NCBI RefSeq assembly: GCF_002214185.1
Contig: NZ_CP022161.1
Location: 1,671,757-1,735,756, forward strand
From: Streptomyces capitiformicae
GTDB lineage: Bacteria > Actinomycetota > Actinomycetes > Streptomycetales > Streptomycetaceae
DNA: 64,000 nucleotides
Direction: 5' to 3'
Shown piece by piece: positions 1 through 9,135 of the stretch; position 1 is the stretch's first letter, and each line of letters opens with the position of its first letter. Made by a program: the position numbers and the translations under genes. The notes under the pieces are model-generated. The model was not told where the DNA came from and did no database searches. It saw only the letters and a list, made by a program, of their open reading frames with translations.

Positions 1-1
1 A

Positions 2-604
2 CCGGACGGACCGCCGGTCCGCGACCGCTGGCTCGCCCTCGCCCAGTACGACACATCGGACTCCCACCTCACCACCCGCCGCATCTGGCTCCACGGCGCC
101 GAGTCCGGCCGTACGGCCCTGCTCCTCTCTTACGGGGCCGCCGGCCGCGCACCCGAGCTATCACTCCCGGTGGGCCTGGCGTTCGAGGCGGAGGTGTCGG
201 CGTACCCGGGCGCGGGGCAGCTGCGGGCGGCCCTGGGCGAGCGGTTCACGGCACCCGAGCCCGCCGCCATACGGCCGCCGGGGGTGACGCCGGCCGCGGC
301 GGCGGCCCGCTACGGCGAGGCCCTGCGGGACGACCCCTGGCTGGACTCGTATCCGGTCACGCTCGCCCGCGTCATACCGGTCCCGGACGGCGAGTCCTGG
401 CAACTGGCCGACGCGGACAGCGACCTGGCCCTCGCCATCAATCCGTCCGCGCGCTCCCGCCCGGGCCTGTGGCGCCTCGCCGCCCTCTCCGGCGGCGCCC
501 CCGTCACGGTCTTCGGCGAATGCGACCACCGGGGCTTCAGCCCGCTGACGGCATGGGCGGAGAGAACCGACGGGGCGTCCGGGCAGGCGGTGGCGCTGTG
601 CTGA
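2..604 (+). CDS. SWIM zinc finger family protein, C-terminal part
   Basis: The frame is open from the window edge to the TGA at 602-604, giving about 200 residues of C-terminus; the start and the Cys/His SWIM motif lie outside the window. It reads through WLALAQYDTSD, a beta-rich stretch and SPLTAWAERTDG near the end. The partner at 705 is a DUF5691-type protein. In Streptomyces a SWIM protein followed by DUF5691 is a recurring pair, often with a MoxR ATPase and a VWA protein nearby, so the family call rests partly on context. The function of the pair is unknown. A GTG or ATG internal start such as 170 is unnecessary because the frame extends upstream. Confidence 0.7.
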   Translation, partial: PDGPPVRDRWLALAQYDTSDSHLTTRRIWLHGAESGRTALLLSYGAAGRAPELSLPVGLAFEAEVSAYPGAGQLRAALGERFTAPEPAAIRPPGVTPAAAAARYGEALRDDPWLDSYPVTLARVIPVPDGESWQLADADSDLALAINPSARSRPGLWRLAALSGGAPVTVFGECDHRGFSPLTAWAERTDGASGQAVALC

Positions 605-704
605 GCGGAGGCGCAGCGCCACACCCGACTCACCCGGCCCGCCCAACACCGGTAACTCACCGCCCTGTTCACCGCCGTCCCCTTGCCCTATGGAAGGAAC
701 CCTC

Positions 705-2318
705 ATGACCAGCACCTCTTCGGCCGCTTCCTCGGGGCTCTCCTGGGAGGAACTCGTCACGACGGCGTTGCTCGGCACGGATCGTCGTACGCCTCCGGGG
801 TCGGGGTCCGGCCGGGAGGCGCCCGTGGCTCTGTTGGACGCGGCGGCGGTGGAGACGGTGCGGCGCCGGGCGGGGATACGTCCCGTGCGGGCGGCGGTGC
901 GGCCGGAGCCTGCGCCGGCGGACGGGCGCCCTCCGCTGCCGCCCGCCGCGACACGCAGACTGGCGACGCTGCTGGCCGACCGGCCCGGCGCGGGTGGCGG
1001 TCGCCGGGGTACGGCGCCCGACCTGATGGAGCTGCTGCCGCAGTGGCTGGCGCTGGCGAACGCGTACGGTTACGCGGCGCCGCCGGAGGCGCTGCCCGCG
1101 TTGCTCGACGCGGCGCGCGGCCGTACCGATCTACGGCCGGCCGCATTGGCCTTCGCGGGTGTGCGGGCATTGTGGCTGGCCCGGTTGAACCCGGACTGGC
1201 GTTTCGCGCTGCGTGCCGCGCCGGGCGGCGGTGCGGCGCTGCCCGGCCCGGGCGAGCCGGAACGGGTCCGGCGTCTCTGGCAGGAGGGCCTGTTCGCGGA
1301 GCGGGTGGCGCTGCTCACCGCGCTGCGGGCCCACGATCCCGGCACCGCACGTGAGTTGCTGGCATCCACATGGCCGACGGAACGGGCCGAGGACCGGCTC
1401 ATGTTCCTCGACGCCCTCCGGGCGGGGCTGGCGGCGGAGGACGAGCCGTTCCTGGAGGGCGCGTTGGCGGACCGCAGCCGGAATGTGCGGGCCACGGCCG
1501 CGGAGTTGCTGTCCGCGCTGCCCTCCTCGGCGCTCGCGGGTCGGATGGCGCGGCGGGCGACCGCGTGTGTGGCCGTCGACCACACGCGCGGCACGCCCAC
1601 ACTCGTGGTCGAGGCCCCGCATGAGTGTGATCCGGGCATGGAACGCGACGGTGTGCAACCCAAGGCTCCCGCCGGGCGGGGAGAACGGTCGTGGTGGCTG
1701 GGCCAGTTGGTGGAGGCGGCGCCGCTCGGGGCGTGGTCGCGGCGGTTCGGAGGGCGCACTCCGGAGGAGATCGTGGCGTTGCCGGTCGCGGACGACTGGC
1801 AGGGGGAGTTGCATGGGGCGTGGTGCAGGGCGGCGGTGCGGCAGCGTGATGCCGGGTGGTCGCGGGCGCTGCTGGGGGCGCCGTCCACGCCCGAGGCCGG
1901 CGGGCCCGGAGCCGTGTCTCTGGCCGAGCGGGCCAAGCTGCTGGCGACGATCGATGCCGGGGAGCGGGCCGAGTGGGTGGCGGGGTTCATCGGCACGCAT
2001 GGGTTGTCGGAGGCGTTTCAGCTGCTGGGGGTGTGTGCGGTGCCGTGGGCTCCGCCGCTGGGGCGGGCCGTTGTGGACGCGCTCGATATCGCGCGGGACG
2101 CGGGGAGTTATCCCTGGAGCTTCAGTGGGGTGATGGGGTTGGCCGAGCGGTGCCTGGACCCGGTGGAGGCGGTTCGGCTCGATCCTCTCGCTGCTGCGGC
2201 GGAGGAGCCGGAGAATGCGGCGCCGGGGGCGGGTGGGTACTGGGCTGAGGCGTTTCAGCGGCTTACGAGCACGTTGCGGTTGCGGGCCGCCATGCAGGCA
2301 GAGCTGGCGCCGCTGTGA
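705..2318 (+). CDS. DUF5691 domain-containing protein
   Basis: This is a 537-residue soluble protein without a signal peptide or membrane segment. It opens with SWEELVTTALLGTDRR, which resembles the DUF5691 family as I know it, and is rich in Ala, Leu and Arg helices, including a HEAT-like stretch (DRSRNVRATAAELLSAL). I chose the ATG at 705 over the in-frame ATG at 690 because GGAAGG at 692-697 sits seven bases before 705 and would lie inside the coding region otherwise. It follows the SWIM gene by 100 bases and is probably cotranscribed with it. No catalytic motif is recognisable. Confidence 0.75.
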   Translation: MTSTSSAASSGLSWEELVTTALLGTDRRTPPGSGSGREAPVALLDAAAVETVRRRAGIRPVRAAVRPEPAPADGRPPLPPAATRRLATLLADRPGAGGGRRGTAPDLMELLPQWLALANAYGYAAPPEALPALLDAARGRTDLRPAALAFAGVRALWLARLNPDWRFALRAAPGGGAALPGPGEPERVRRLWQEGLFAERVALLTALRAHDPGTARELLASTWPTERAEDRLMFLDALRAGLAAEDEPFLEGALADRSRNVRATAAELLSALPSSALAGRMARRATACVAVDHTRGTPTLVVEAPHECDPGMERDGVQPKAPAGRGERSWWLGQLVEAAPLGAWSRRFGGRTPEEIVALPVADDWQGELHGAWCRAAVRQRDAGWSRALLGAPSTPEAGGPGAVSLAERAKLLATIDAGERAEWVAGFIGTHGLSEAFQLLGVCAVPWAPPLGRAVVDALDIARDAGSYPWSFSGVMGLAERCLDPVEAVRLDPLAAAAEEPENAAPGAGGYWAEAFQRLTSTLRLRAAMQAELAPL

Positions 2319-2354
2319 CACCCCGCACGTACAAACGCACCGCAAGCGCTGGGC

Positions 2355-2771
<417 letters not shown>

Positions 2772-3287
2772 CACTGCCTCCATGAAACGACTGCACCGAA
2801 CAGCTACCCGCACCACACACCGGCGAAGTGAACGAACGTTATCTCCAGCATCCCGCACCCGGCAGTTTCGCGGTGGTGAGCGAGGGGGAAATCACACGGT
2901 GGGACACGTTCGCCGCGCACCGTTCCCGTTTCTGCGGCTCACGCGTCGCGGGGACGAGGCGATCGCGGCATCCGCGCCGATCGCCTCGACCGCCGTGGCG
3001 CGCGTGCCAGGAGGCAGGAGCGTCGCGCACGAGGAGAGCCGTTGCAGGGGCCGTACACCCCACCGTCCGCGGGAGATCGCGGTGGCGGGACTCATCGGCG
3101 CAGGCAGACATCGACAGACAGCAGAGGGCAACAACAGCGGGGGGAGTCAGGGAGGACCCCGTACGTCACACGCATCGCAAGCACCGCCCGCCCTCCGCCA
3201 CCCGTCGTCCGCCGCCCGCGACCTCGGCTCTCCATGAGGGCGCACGGGGGACAGAGCCGCCCCCCGTGTGCCGACGGGAGGTCGGGC
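2772..3287. other. Intergenic region between icmB-like gene and lipase
   Basis: This 516-base divergent spacer must hold the promoters of both flanking genes. I see no convincing gene. Just before the lipase ribosome-binding site there is an 8-bp inverted repeat, CACGGGGG at 3243-3250 against CCCCCGTG at 3261-3268, that could form a leader hairpin. No known riboswitch or operator motif was recognised. Confidence 0.5.
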
Positions 3288-4148
3288 ATGAAGGTCACCG
3301 GGGCGATAGCCCCTTTTGTTCCGCTCTGTGAGCGGTTCCTGCCCGCCAGGCTGGTGGGGCTCTCGATGGACCTCGTCAAGGCGACCGCCCTGGAGCTGGC
3401 GATCCTCGCCGGGCATCTGCTGCTCTACCCGTCCGGGATCGTCTCCGAGCGCCGGACCACGCCCACGCTCCCTCCGCCCGACGCACCCCGGCTCCCGACC
3501 GAGGACAGGCCGCCGGTCGTCCTGCTGCACGGTTTCATCGACAACCGCTCCGTGTTCGTCCTGCTGCGCCGCTCCCTCGCCCAGCACGGCCACCGGCATA
3601 TCGAGTCCCTCAACTACTCGCCCCTCACCTGCGACATCCGCACCGCCGCCGACCTGCTCGGCCGGCACATCGAGGACATCTGCGAGCGCACGGGGCAGGA
3701 ACAGGTGGATATCGTCGGGCACAGCCTCGGCGGACTGATAGCGCGGTACTACGTGCAGCGACTCGGCGGCGACCACCGCGTCCGTACGCTCGTCACGCTC
3801 GGCACCCCGCACGGCGGCACCCAGGCCATACCGCTCGCGAACGCCCACCCGATCGTCCGGCAGATGCGCCCGGGTTCGGAGGTGCTGGAGGAGTTGCGCG
3901 CACCGGCGCCGGGGTGCCGTACGCACTTCGTGGCGTTCTGGAGCGACTTCGACCATGTGATGGCTCCGGTGGAGACCGCCTCCATCGACCACCCGGACCT
4001 GATGGTGCAGAACGTCCAGGTCACCGGCATCGGCCACCTCGCTCTGCCCGTGCACCCCGCCGTCGCCACCGGAATCCGCGAGGCACTCGACACGGCCCGC
4101 ACGGGAGCCCGCACGGCCACCCGCCCCGGCGGCCTGACCGTGGCGTAG
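3288..4148 (+). CDS. Secreted or membrane-associated lipase/esterase, alpha/beta hydrolase
   Basis: The 286-residue protein has the alpha/beta-hydrolase order: VVLLHGFIDN (oxyanion region), the nucleophile elbow G144-H-S146-L-G-G, TLVTLGTPHGGT, and a late GIGHLAL that supplies the catalytic His. It resembles the Streptomyces triacylglycerol lipase/PGAP1-like family. The N-terminus has a hydrophobic helix (about residues 25-45, LVKATALELAILAGHLLL) that may anchor or export it. The ATG at 3288 has GGGAGG six bases upstream (3276-3281), which decides against the longer open frame. The substrate cannot be read from the sequence. Confidence 0.85.
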   Translation: MKVTGAIAPFVPLCERFLPARLVGLSMDLVKATALELAILAGHLLLYPSGIVSERRTTPTLPPPDAPRLPTEDRPPVVLLHGFIDNRSVFVLLRRSLAQHGHRHIESLNYSPLTCDIRTAADLLGRHIEDICERTGQEQVDIVGHSLGGLIARYYVQRLGGDHRVRTLVTLGTPHGGTQAIPLANAHPIVRQMRPGSEVLEELRAPAPGCRTHFVAFWSDFDHVMAPVETASIDHPDLMVQNVQVTGIGHLALPVHPAVATGIREALDTARTGARTATRPGGLTVA

Positions 4149-4521
4149 ACGCACGGACCGACGGGGGTGCAAAACGGCTGATCGCGACATAAACCCGACA
4201 CACCCCCACGCGCCCCCGCCACACGCCCGGCCCGCGACACCCACCCGACAGCAACCACGCGCCCCACCACCGGCACGCCGTCACGCCGAGGACGGTCCCG
4301 ACCCCCACAACTCGGCCGCCCCACAACCCCCACACGGCCGCCCGCTATCGAACAACCTTCGAACACAAAGCCAAAGTCGTGCCTGCAGTCCCCCGAAAGA
4401 CGCTCGAATGCCCGTTTCCTGCGGCCGCGAAACCCGTTGAAGATTGTCGCGCCCGCGTACCGCCGGGTACAGTCACCGCACTGCTCTGCCAGCCCCTGTC
4501 GTCGAGGCGAAAGAGAAGTTG
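4149..4521. other. Intergenic region before M23 peptidase
   Basis: About 370 bases of C-rich DNA with no plausible gene. I looked for the c-di-AMP riboswitch signature here because the next gene is a cell-wall hydrolase. The short CCCGACAGC at about 4230 is the only resemblance, and the GGGGTGAAT core is absent. Confidence 0.5.
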
Positions 4522-6144
4522 GTGAACGATCGTCACCCGTCGGGGACCGCAACATCCCCGGCTCCGGCTTCCGATGCCGACGCGGCGCATTACGCGTCGT
4601 ACGGCCACCAGGGAGCCACTCTCGGCGACTTCACCACGTACGGCGACTACGCCGCCACGGGTTTTGAGTCCGGTTTCGACTCCGGCACCAGCGCGCACGC
4701 GACCGCCACGTTCGCGACCGACCCACTCTTCGGTGACATGCCGGGCAACGACGCCGGTACCGGCTCCTACGACGCCTCGCAGTGGTCGACGGGCAGCCAC
4801 CAGACGCTGAACTACGACCCGTACGCCGCGCAGCACCAGGCCGCGCTCGACACGGGCAGCTACGACACGACGTGCTGGTCGGCCGGTTACGAGCACCTCG
4901 CCCAGGTCCCGGCGCAGTCCACGGGCCCCGATTCCAGCGGCCAGTGGGACGCGAGCGGCTGGCTGCGGGCGGAACAGCTCGACCAGGCGGACCAGTTGGG
5001 CGCCGACCAGACCCAGCAGTGGGTCGGCATCCAGCACTTCGCGACAGGCGTGTTCGACGCCACGCAGTGGAACAGCGACGGCGCCCAGTCCGCCACCGAC
5101 GACCACGGCGACGGCAGCACCACCTCCGAGTCGTACGAGCACGGCGGCAGCGCCCCCGAATCGTACGACGCCCACGAGCGTCCCTCGGCCGAGGCCGTGG
5201 ACTTCGCCCAGCAGGCGACCGCCGCGTTCGAGCAGATCACCTCGTACGACCAGGACCAACCCCTCCCCGCGGACGGCGAGTTCGAGACCGAGGGTCTCGA
5301 CGACGACGGCGCGGACCGCGCCGCACTGCTCGACGGCGAGGAGGAGGTCGCCCCGGCGCCCAACGCCAGGAGCGCGAGCCCCGGGCGGGCGGCCACCCGC
5401 GCGGCCTCGCGTTCGAGGCGGCGCGCTCCGGCCAAACGTTCCGCCCTGCTGACCGTGGCCGTTCCGTCGGCCTGTGTCATGGGGGTCGCCGGGATCGCGG
5501 CGGCCTCCGTCGGCATCGGCGGCGACGACACGGAGACGACGGCGGCCACCAAGTCGGACGCCACCCCGGTGCAGCCGTCCACGGCCAACAACCAGCTCGA
5601 CACCCAGCTCGAGAGTCTCTCCGCCGAGGCGGACGACTTCGCCGACCGGGCGAGCCGCACCCAGGAGCGCATCGACCTCAAGGCCCAGCAGGAGCTGGAG
5701 CAGAAGAAGGCGGCGGCCGAGGCGGCCCGCAAGGAGCGGCTGCGCCCGAAGTTCGCGCTGCCGGTCTCGCAGCAGGGGCTCAGCGCGTACTACGGGCAGT
5801 CCGGCATCAACTGGATGTCCCTGCACACCGGCATCGACTTCCCCGTCGCGTACGGCACCCCGGTGATGGCCGCGACGGACGGCACCGTACGGACGCAGTG
5901 GAACGCCGCCTACGGCAACATGGTCATCGTGACCGCCAAGGACGGCACCGAGACCTGGTACTGCCACCTCTCCACGTACAAGGTCGCCTCCGGTACGACC
6001 GTCAAGGCCGGCGATGTCATCGCGTACTCCGGCAACTCGGGCAACTCGACCGGCCCGCATCTGCACTTCGAGGTGCACCCCGCCGGTGGCTCCGCCATAG
6101 ACCCGCTGTCGTGGCTGCGCAGCCATGGGTTGGACCCGACGTAA
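4522..6144 (+). CDS. Membrane-anchored M23 (LytM-type) peptidase with aromatic repeat N-terminus
   Basis: The 540-residue protein has three parts. Residues 1 to about 300 are acidic, Ser/Thr/Tyr-rich and probably disordered, with four degenerate repeats of the form [YF]D-x-x-x-W around W88, W119, W142 and W183. A single membrane helix (about 308-330) follows a basic RSRRRAPAKR cluster, so the N-terminus should be cytoplasmic and the C-terminus outside. A short coiled coil (about 350-400) leads to the M23 domain, with zinc ligands H435, D439 and H515 of G-P-H-L-H-F and the paired H513. The M23 family cleaves peptidoglycan cross-links, and intact ligands suggest an active enzyme. The GTG at 4522 was chosen; GAGAAG lies just before it, and an ATG-like start further up (4444) has no clear ribosome-binding site. 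Confidence 0.85.
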   Translation: MNDRHPSGTATSPAPASDADAAHYASYGHQGATLGDFTTYGDYAATGFESGFDSGTSAHATATFATDPLFGDMPGNDAGTGSYDASQWSTGSHQTLNYDPYAAQHQAALDTGSYDTTCWSAGYEHLAQVPAQSTGPDSSGQWDASGWLRAEQLDQADQLGADQTQQWVGIQHFATGVFDATQWNSDGAQSATDDHGDGSTTSESYEHGGSAPESYDAHERPSAEAVDFAQQATAAFEQITSYDQDQPLPADGEFETEGLDDDGADRAALLDGEEEVAPAPNARSASPGRAATRAASRSRRRAPAKRSALLTVAVPSACVMGVAGIAAASVGIGGDDTETTAATKSDATPVQPSTANNQLDTQLESLSAEADDFADRASRTQERIDLKAQQELEQKKAAAEAARKERLRPKFALPVSQQGLSAYYGQSGINWMSLHTGIDFPVAYGTPVMAATDGTVRTQWNAAYGNMVIVTAKDGTETWYCHLSTYKVASGTTVKAGDVIAYSGNSGNSTGPHLHFEVHPAGGSAIDPLSWLRSHGLDPT

Positions 6145-6184
6145 CCCGAAACAACCCGGCACAACCCGACATAACAGACACGAA

Positions 6185-6226
6185 GACGAGTTGGGCCCCT
6201 GCTCCGCAGCAGGGGCCCAACTCGTC
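6185..6226. terminator. Bidirectional rho-independent-type terminator
   Basis: A perfect 19-bp inverted repeat (6185-6203 and 6208-6226) with a 4-base loop CCGC lies between the convergent M23 peptidase and pcrA genes. No U-tract is obvious on either side, which is common in Streptomyces terminators. Confidence 0.85.
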
Positions 6227-6227
6227 T

Positions 6228-8714
6228 CTAGAGCTTCTCCACCGGCGCGTACCGCAGCAGCAGCCGCTTCGGCTTCGCGTCGCCGAAGTCGATCGTCGCC
6301 TCCGCGTTCCCGCCCGTGCCCTTGACGGCGACGACCGTACCGAGACCGAACTGGTCATGGGTGACACGGTCGCCCACGGCCACGGAGACCACCGGCTTCT
6401 CGTTGGTGCGGCGGGTCGCGAAGCCGGACGCGCCCGAGGCCGAGGAACGGGAGCGGGACGACGACAGCGAGGACGCGATTCCGGCGGCCGGACCCGAGGA
6501 CACCGGTGCGGAGGCTCCCGTCCGCTTCCACTCCAGATGGGTGGCCGGGATCTCCTCCAGGAACCGGGACGGCGGGTTGTACGAGGGCTGGCCCCAGGCG
6601 CTGCGCATCGAGGATCGGGTGAGGTAGAGCCGTTCACGCGCGCGGGTGATGCCCACATACGCGAGGCGACGCTCCTCCTCCAGCTCCTTGGTCTGGCCGA
6701 GGGCACGCATGTGCGGGAAGACGCCGTCCTCCATGCCGGTCAGGAAGACGACCGGGAACTCCAGACCCTTGGCAGTGTGGAGGGTCATGAGCGTGATGAC
6801 GCCCGAGCCGTCCTCCTCCTCGTCGGGGATCTGGTCGGAGTCAGCGACCAGGGCGACCCGCTCCAGGAAGTCGGAGAGCGAGCCCGAGGCCTCGCCCTCG
6901 CCCGTCTCCTGCTCGAACTCCAGGGCGACGGCCGCGAGTTCCTGGAGGTTCTCGATGCGGGTCTCGTCCTGCGGGTCGGTGGAGGCCTGCAACTCGGCGA
7001 GGTAGCCGGTGCGTTCGAGAACCGCTTCCAGGACCGTCGCAGGACCGGCACCGGACTCGACGATGGTCCGGAGCTCCTCCATCAGCACGTTGAACCGCTT
7101 GACGGCGTTCGTCGAGCGGGCCGCCATGCCGTATGCCTCGTCGACGCGCTTCAGCGCCTGCGGGAAGCTGATCTTCTCCCGCTGGGAGAGGGCGTCGATC
7201 ATCGCCTCGGCACGCTCCCCGATGCCGCGCTTCGGCACATTGAGGATGCGTCGCAGCGGAACCGAGTCCTCCGGGTTGGCCAGGACGCGCAGATACGCGA
7301 GAACGTCCCGGACCTCCTTGCGCTCGTAGAAGCGGACGCCACCGACGACCTTGTAGGGCAGGCCGACGCGGATGAAGACCTCTTCGAAGACACGGGACTG
7401 GGCGTTCGTACGGTAGAAGACGGCGACGTCGCCCGCCTTCGCCTCGCCCGCGTCCGTCAGCCGGTCTATCTCGTCGGCGACGAACTGGGCCTCGTCGTGC
7501 TCGGTGTCGGCGACATAGCCGGTGATCTGCGCACCCGCGCCCGCGTTGGTCCACAGGTTCTTGGGGCGGCGGGACTCGTTGCGCTCGATGACCGCGTTGG
7601 CCGCGGAGAGAATCGTCTGCGTGGAGCGGTAGTTCTGCTCCAGCAGGATCGTCGTCGCGTCCGGGTAGTCCTCCTCGAACTGGAGGATGTTGCGGATCGT
7701 CGCACCGCGGAAGGCGTAGATCGACTGGTCGGCGTCACCCACGACGCAGAGCTCGGCGGGCGGTACGTCGTACTCGCTGGGCGGTACGTCCACGGGATGC
7801 TCGGAGGTGCCGACCAACTCTCTGACCAGGGCGTACTGGGCGTGGTTGGTGTCCTGGTACTCGTCGACGAGGACGTGGCGGAAGCGACGGCGGTAGTGCT
7901 CGGCGACGTCCGGGAAGGCGCGCAGCAGGTTGACCGTCGTCATGATCAGGTCGTCGAAGTCGAGCGCGTTGGCCTCACGGAGGCGGGACTGGTAGAGCGC
8001 GTAGGCCTGGGCGAGGGTCTTCTCGAAGCCGTCGGATGCCTGGGCGGCGAAGTCCTCCTCGTCGATCAGCTCGTTCTTGAGGTTCGAGATCTTGGCGCTG
8101 AAGGACTTGGGCGGGAAGCGCTTGGGGTCGAGGTCCAGGTCACGGCAGACGAGAGCCATGAGGCGCTTGCTGTCAGCGGCGTCGTAGATCGAGAAGGACG
8201 ACGTGAAGCCGAGCTTCTTGCTCTCGCGGCGCAGGATGCGGACGCAGGCGCTGTGGAACGTCATCACCCACATCGCGTTGGCGCGCGGGCCGACGAGCTG
8301 CTCGACGCGCTCCTTCATCTCGCCCGCGGCCTTGTTGGTGAAGGTGATCGCGAGGATCTGGCCCGGGTGCACGTTCCGCTCGCCGAGCAGATGGGCGATG
8401 CGGTGGGTGAGCACACGGGTCTTGCCGGAGCCGGCGCCGGCCACGATGAGCAGCGGGGAGCCGGCGTGCACGACGGCCGCGCGCTGGTTCTCGTTCAGCC
8501 CGTCCAGGAGCGCCGCCGGGTCGATGGCGGGGCGGGGCGCGCCGTCGCGGTAGTAGGCGTCCCGGTCCGGCGGCACGTCGAACTTCCCGCCGAACAGATC
8601 GTCCGGAACCGGCTCCGGAGCGTGATCGTCCTCGGGCGGTGGCGGGTGCTCCTCCTCGTGGCCGCGGGGGGCCTGGAGGTCCGCCAGGAAGCTGTCGTCA
8701 AAGAGGCTGCTCAT
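6228..8714 (-). CDS. pcrA: ATP-dependent DNA helicase PcrA (UvrD/Rep family, SF1A)
   Basis: The 828-residue protein shows the SF1 helicase motifs in order: Q-motif GLNENQRAAV, Walker A AGAGSGKT, FTNKAAGEM (Ia), DEYQDTN (II), VGDADQSIYAFRGA (III), LEQNYRST (IV), TLHTAKGLEFPVVF (V) and ITRARERLYL (VI). PcrA translocates 3' to 5' on single-stranded DNA and acts in repair and in removal of RecA or stalled complexes. The acidic, Pro-rich first 75 residues precede the core, and the tail ends in a PcrA-type domain (VGDRVTHDQFGLGTVV) that in PcrA/UvrD contacts RNA polymerase. The ATG at 8714 opens the frame. An inverted repeat (8802-8809 and 8821-8828) lies in its upstream region. Confidence 0.95.
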   Translation of the reverse strand: MSSLFDDSFLADLQAPRGHEEEHPPPPEDDHAPEPVPDDLFGGKFDVPPDRDAYYRDGAPRPAIDPAALLDGLNENQRAAVVHAGSPLLIVAGAGSGKTRVLTHRIAHLLGERNVHPGQILAITFTNKAAGEMKERVEQLVGPRANAMWVMTFHSACVRILRRESKKLGFTSSFSIYDAADSKRLMALVCRDLDLDPKRFPPKSFSAKISNLKNELIDEEDFAAQASDGFEKTLAQAYALYQSRLREANALDFDDLIMTTVNLLRAFPDVAEHYRRRFRHVLVDEYQDTNHAQYALVRELVGTSEHPVDVPPSEYDVPPAELCVVGDADQSIYAFRGATIRNILQFEEDYPDATTILLEQNYRSTQTILSAANAVIERNESRRPKNLWTNAGAGAQITGYVADTEHDEAQFVADEIDRLTDAGEAKAGDVAVFYRTNAQSRVFEEVFIRVGLPYKVVGGVRFYERKEVRDVLAYLRVLANPEDSVPLRRILNVPKRGIGERAEAMIDALSQREKISFPQALKRVDEAYGMAARSTNAVKRFNVLMEELRTIVESGAGPATVLEAVLERTGYLAELQASTDPQDETRIENLQELAAVALEFEQETGEGEASGSLSDFLERVALVADSDQIPDEEEDGSGVITLMTLHTAKGLEFPVVFLTGMEDGVFPHMRALGQTKELEEERRLAYVGITRARERLYLTRSSMRSAWGQPSYNPPSRFLEEIPATHLEWKRTGASAPVSSGPAAGIASSLSSSRSRSSASGASGFATRRTNEKPVVSVAVGDRVTHDQFGLGTVVAVKGTGGNAEATIDFGDAKPKRLLLRYAPVEKL

Positions 8715-8801
8715 CGCTCTCCGAGTCTAGGCGCCCCCACTGACAGCGAGGGGCCGCCCCGGGAAGTCGATGCACATCACCCACCGCACCCACCTCACAA
8801 C

Positions 8802-8828
8802 GGTAAGCGATCGATCGTAGCGCTTATC
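8802..8828. promoter_or_regulatory. Inverted repeat upstream of pcrA
   Basis: GGTAAGCG at 8802-8809 and CGCTTATC at 8821-8828 form an 8-bp inverted repeat with one mismatch, separated by 11 bases, in the divergent spacer between pcrA and the riboswitch. It is not the actinobacterial LexA box (TCGAAC-N4-GTTCGA). It could be an operator for either gene. Confidence 0.3.
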
Positions 8829-8961
8829 GCGTCCGAGAGGCTAAGGTCACGAAAACGTATCGGGCATATCGAACATCAACCTTCACAAGGGCCACATGTG
8901 TTGGCTAGCGTTTCGCCGGGCCGTACGACCCAACCGGCGAACGTCGCCGGGCCGCACGGCC

Positions 8962-9113
8962 TCCGCCGAGTCCGGTACGCCTCTCCTGGCTGCCGGAGCC
9001 GGGGACCCACCGACCTCTGGGGTGAATCGACCCGACTGCCATGCGCGGCAAGGGTCGTAGGGCAAACCTTCCGAAGCACGCGCCCGAACCCGACAGCTAA
9101 CTCGGTAGGCGGA
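8962..9113 (+). promoter_or_regulatory. c-di-AMP riboswitch (ydaO/yuaA class)
   Basis: The region contains the conserved blocks of the ydaO riboswitch: CTGGGGTGAATCG at about 9017-9029, and near the 3' end CGAACCCGACAGCTAACTCG followed by GTAGGCG (from about 9085). The closing stem P1 is perfect: TCCGCC at 8962-8967 pairs with GGCGGA at 9108-9113. The ribosome-binding site GGAAGGAG (9118-9125) starts four bases after P1, so ligand binding may control translation or, with a structure not visible to me, transcription. In actinobacteria this class commonly precedes cell-wall hydrolase genes, as here, and c-di-AMP generally turns expression off. Confidence 0.9.
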
Positions 9114-9135
9114 TTACGGAAGGAGACGCCGAACC

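Noticed and set aside
4149..4521. A second c-di-AMP riboswitch before the M23 peptidase.
   Set aside because: Only CCCGACAGC is shared; the GGGGTGAAT core and P1 stem are absent.
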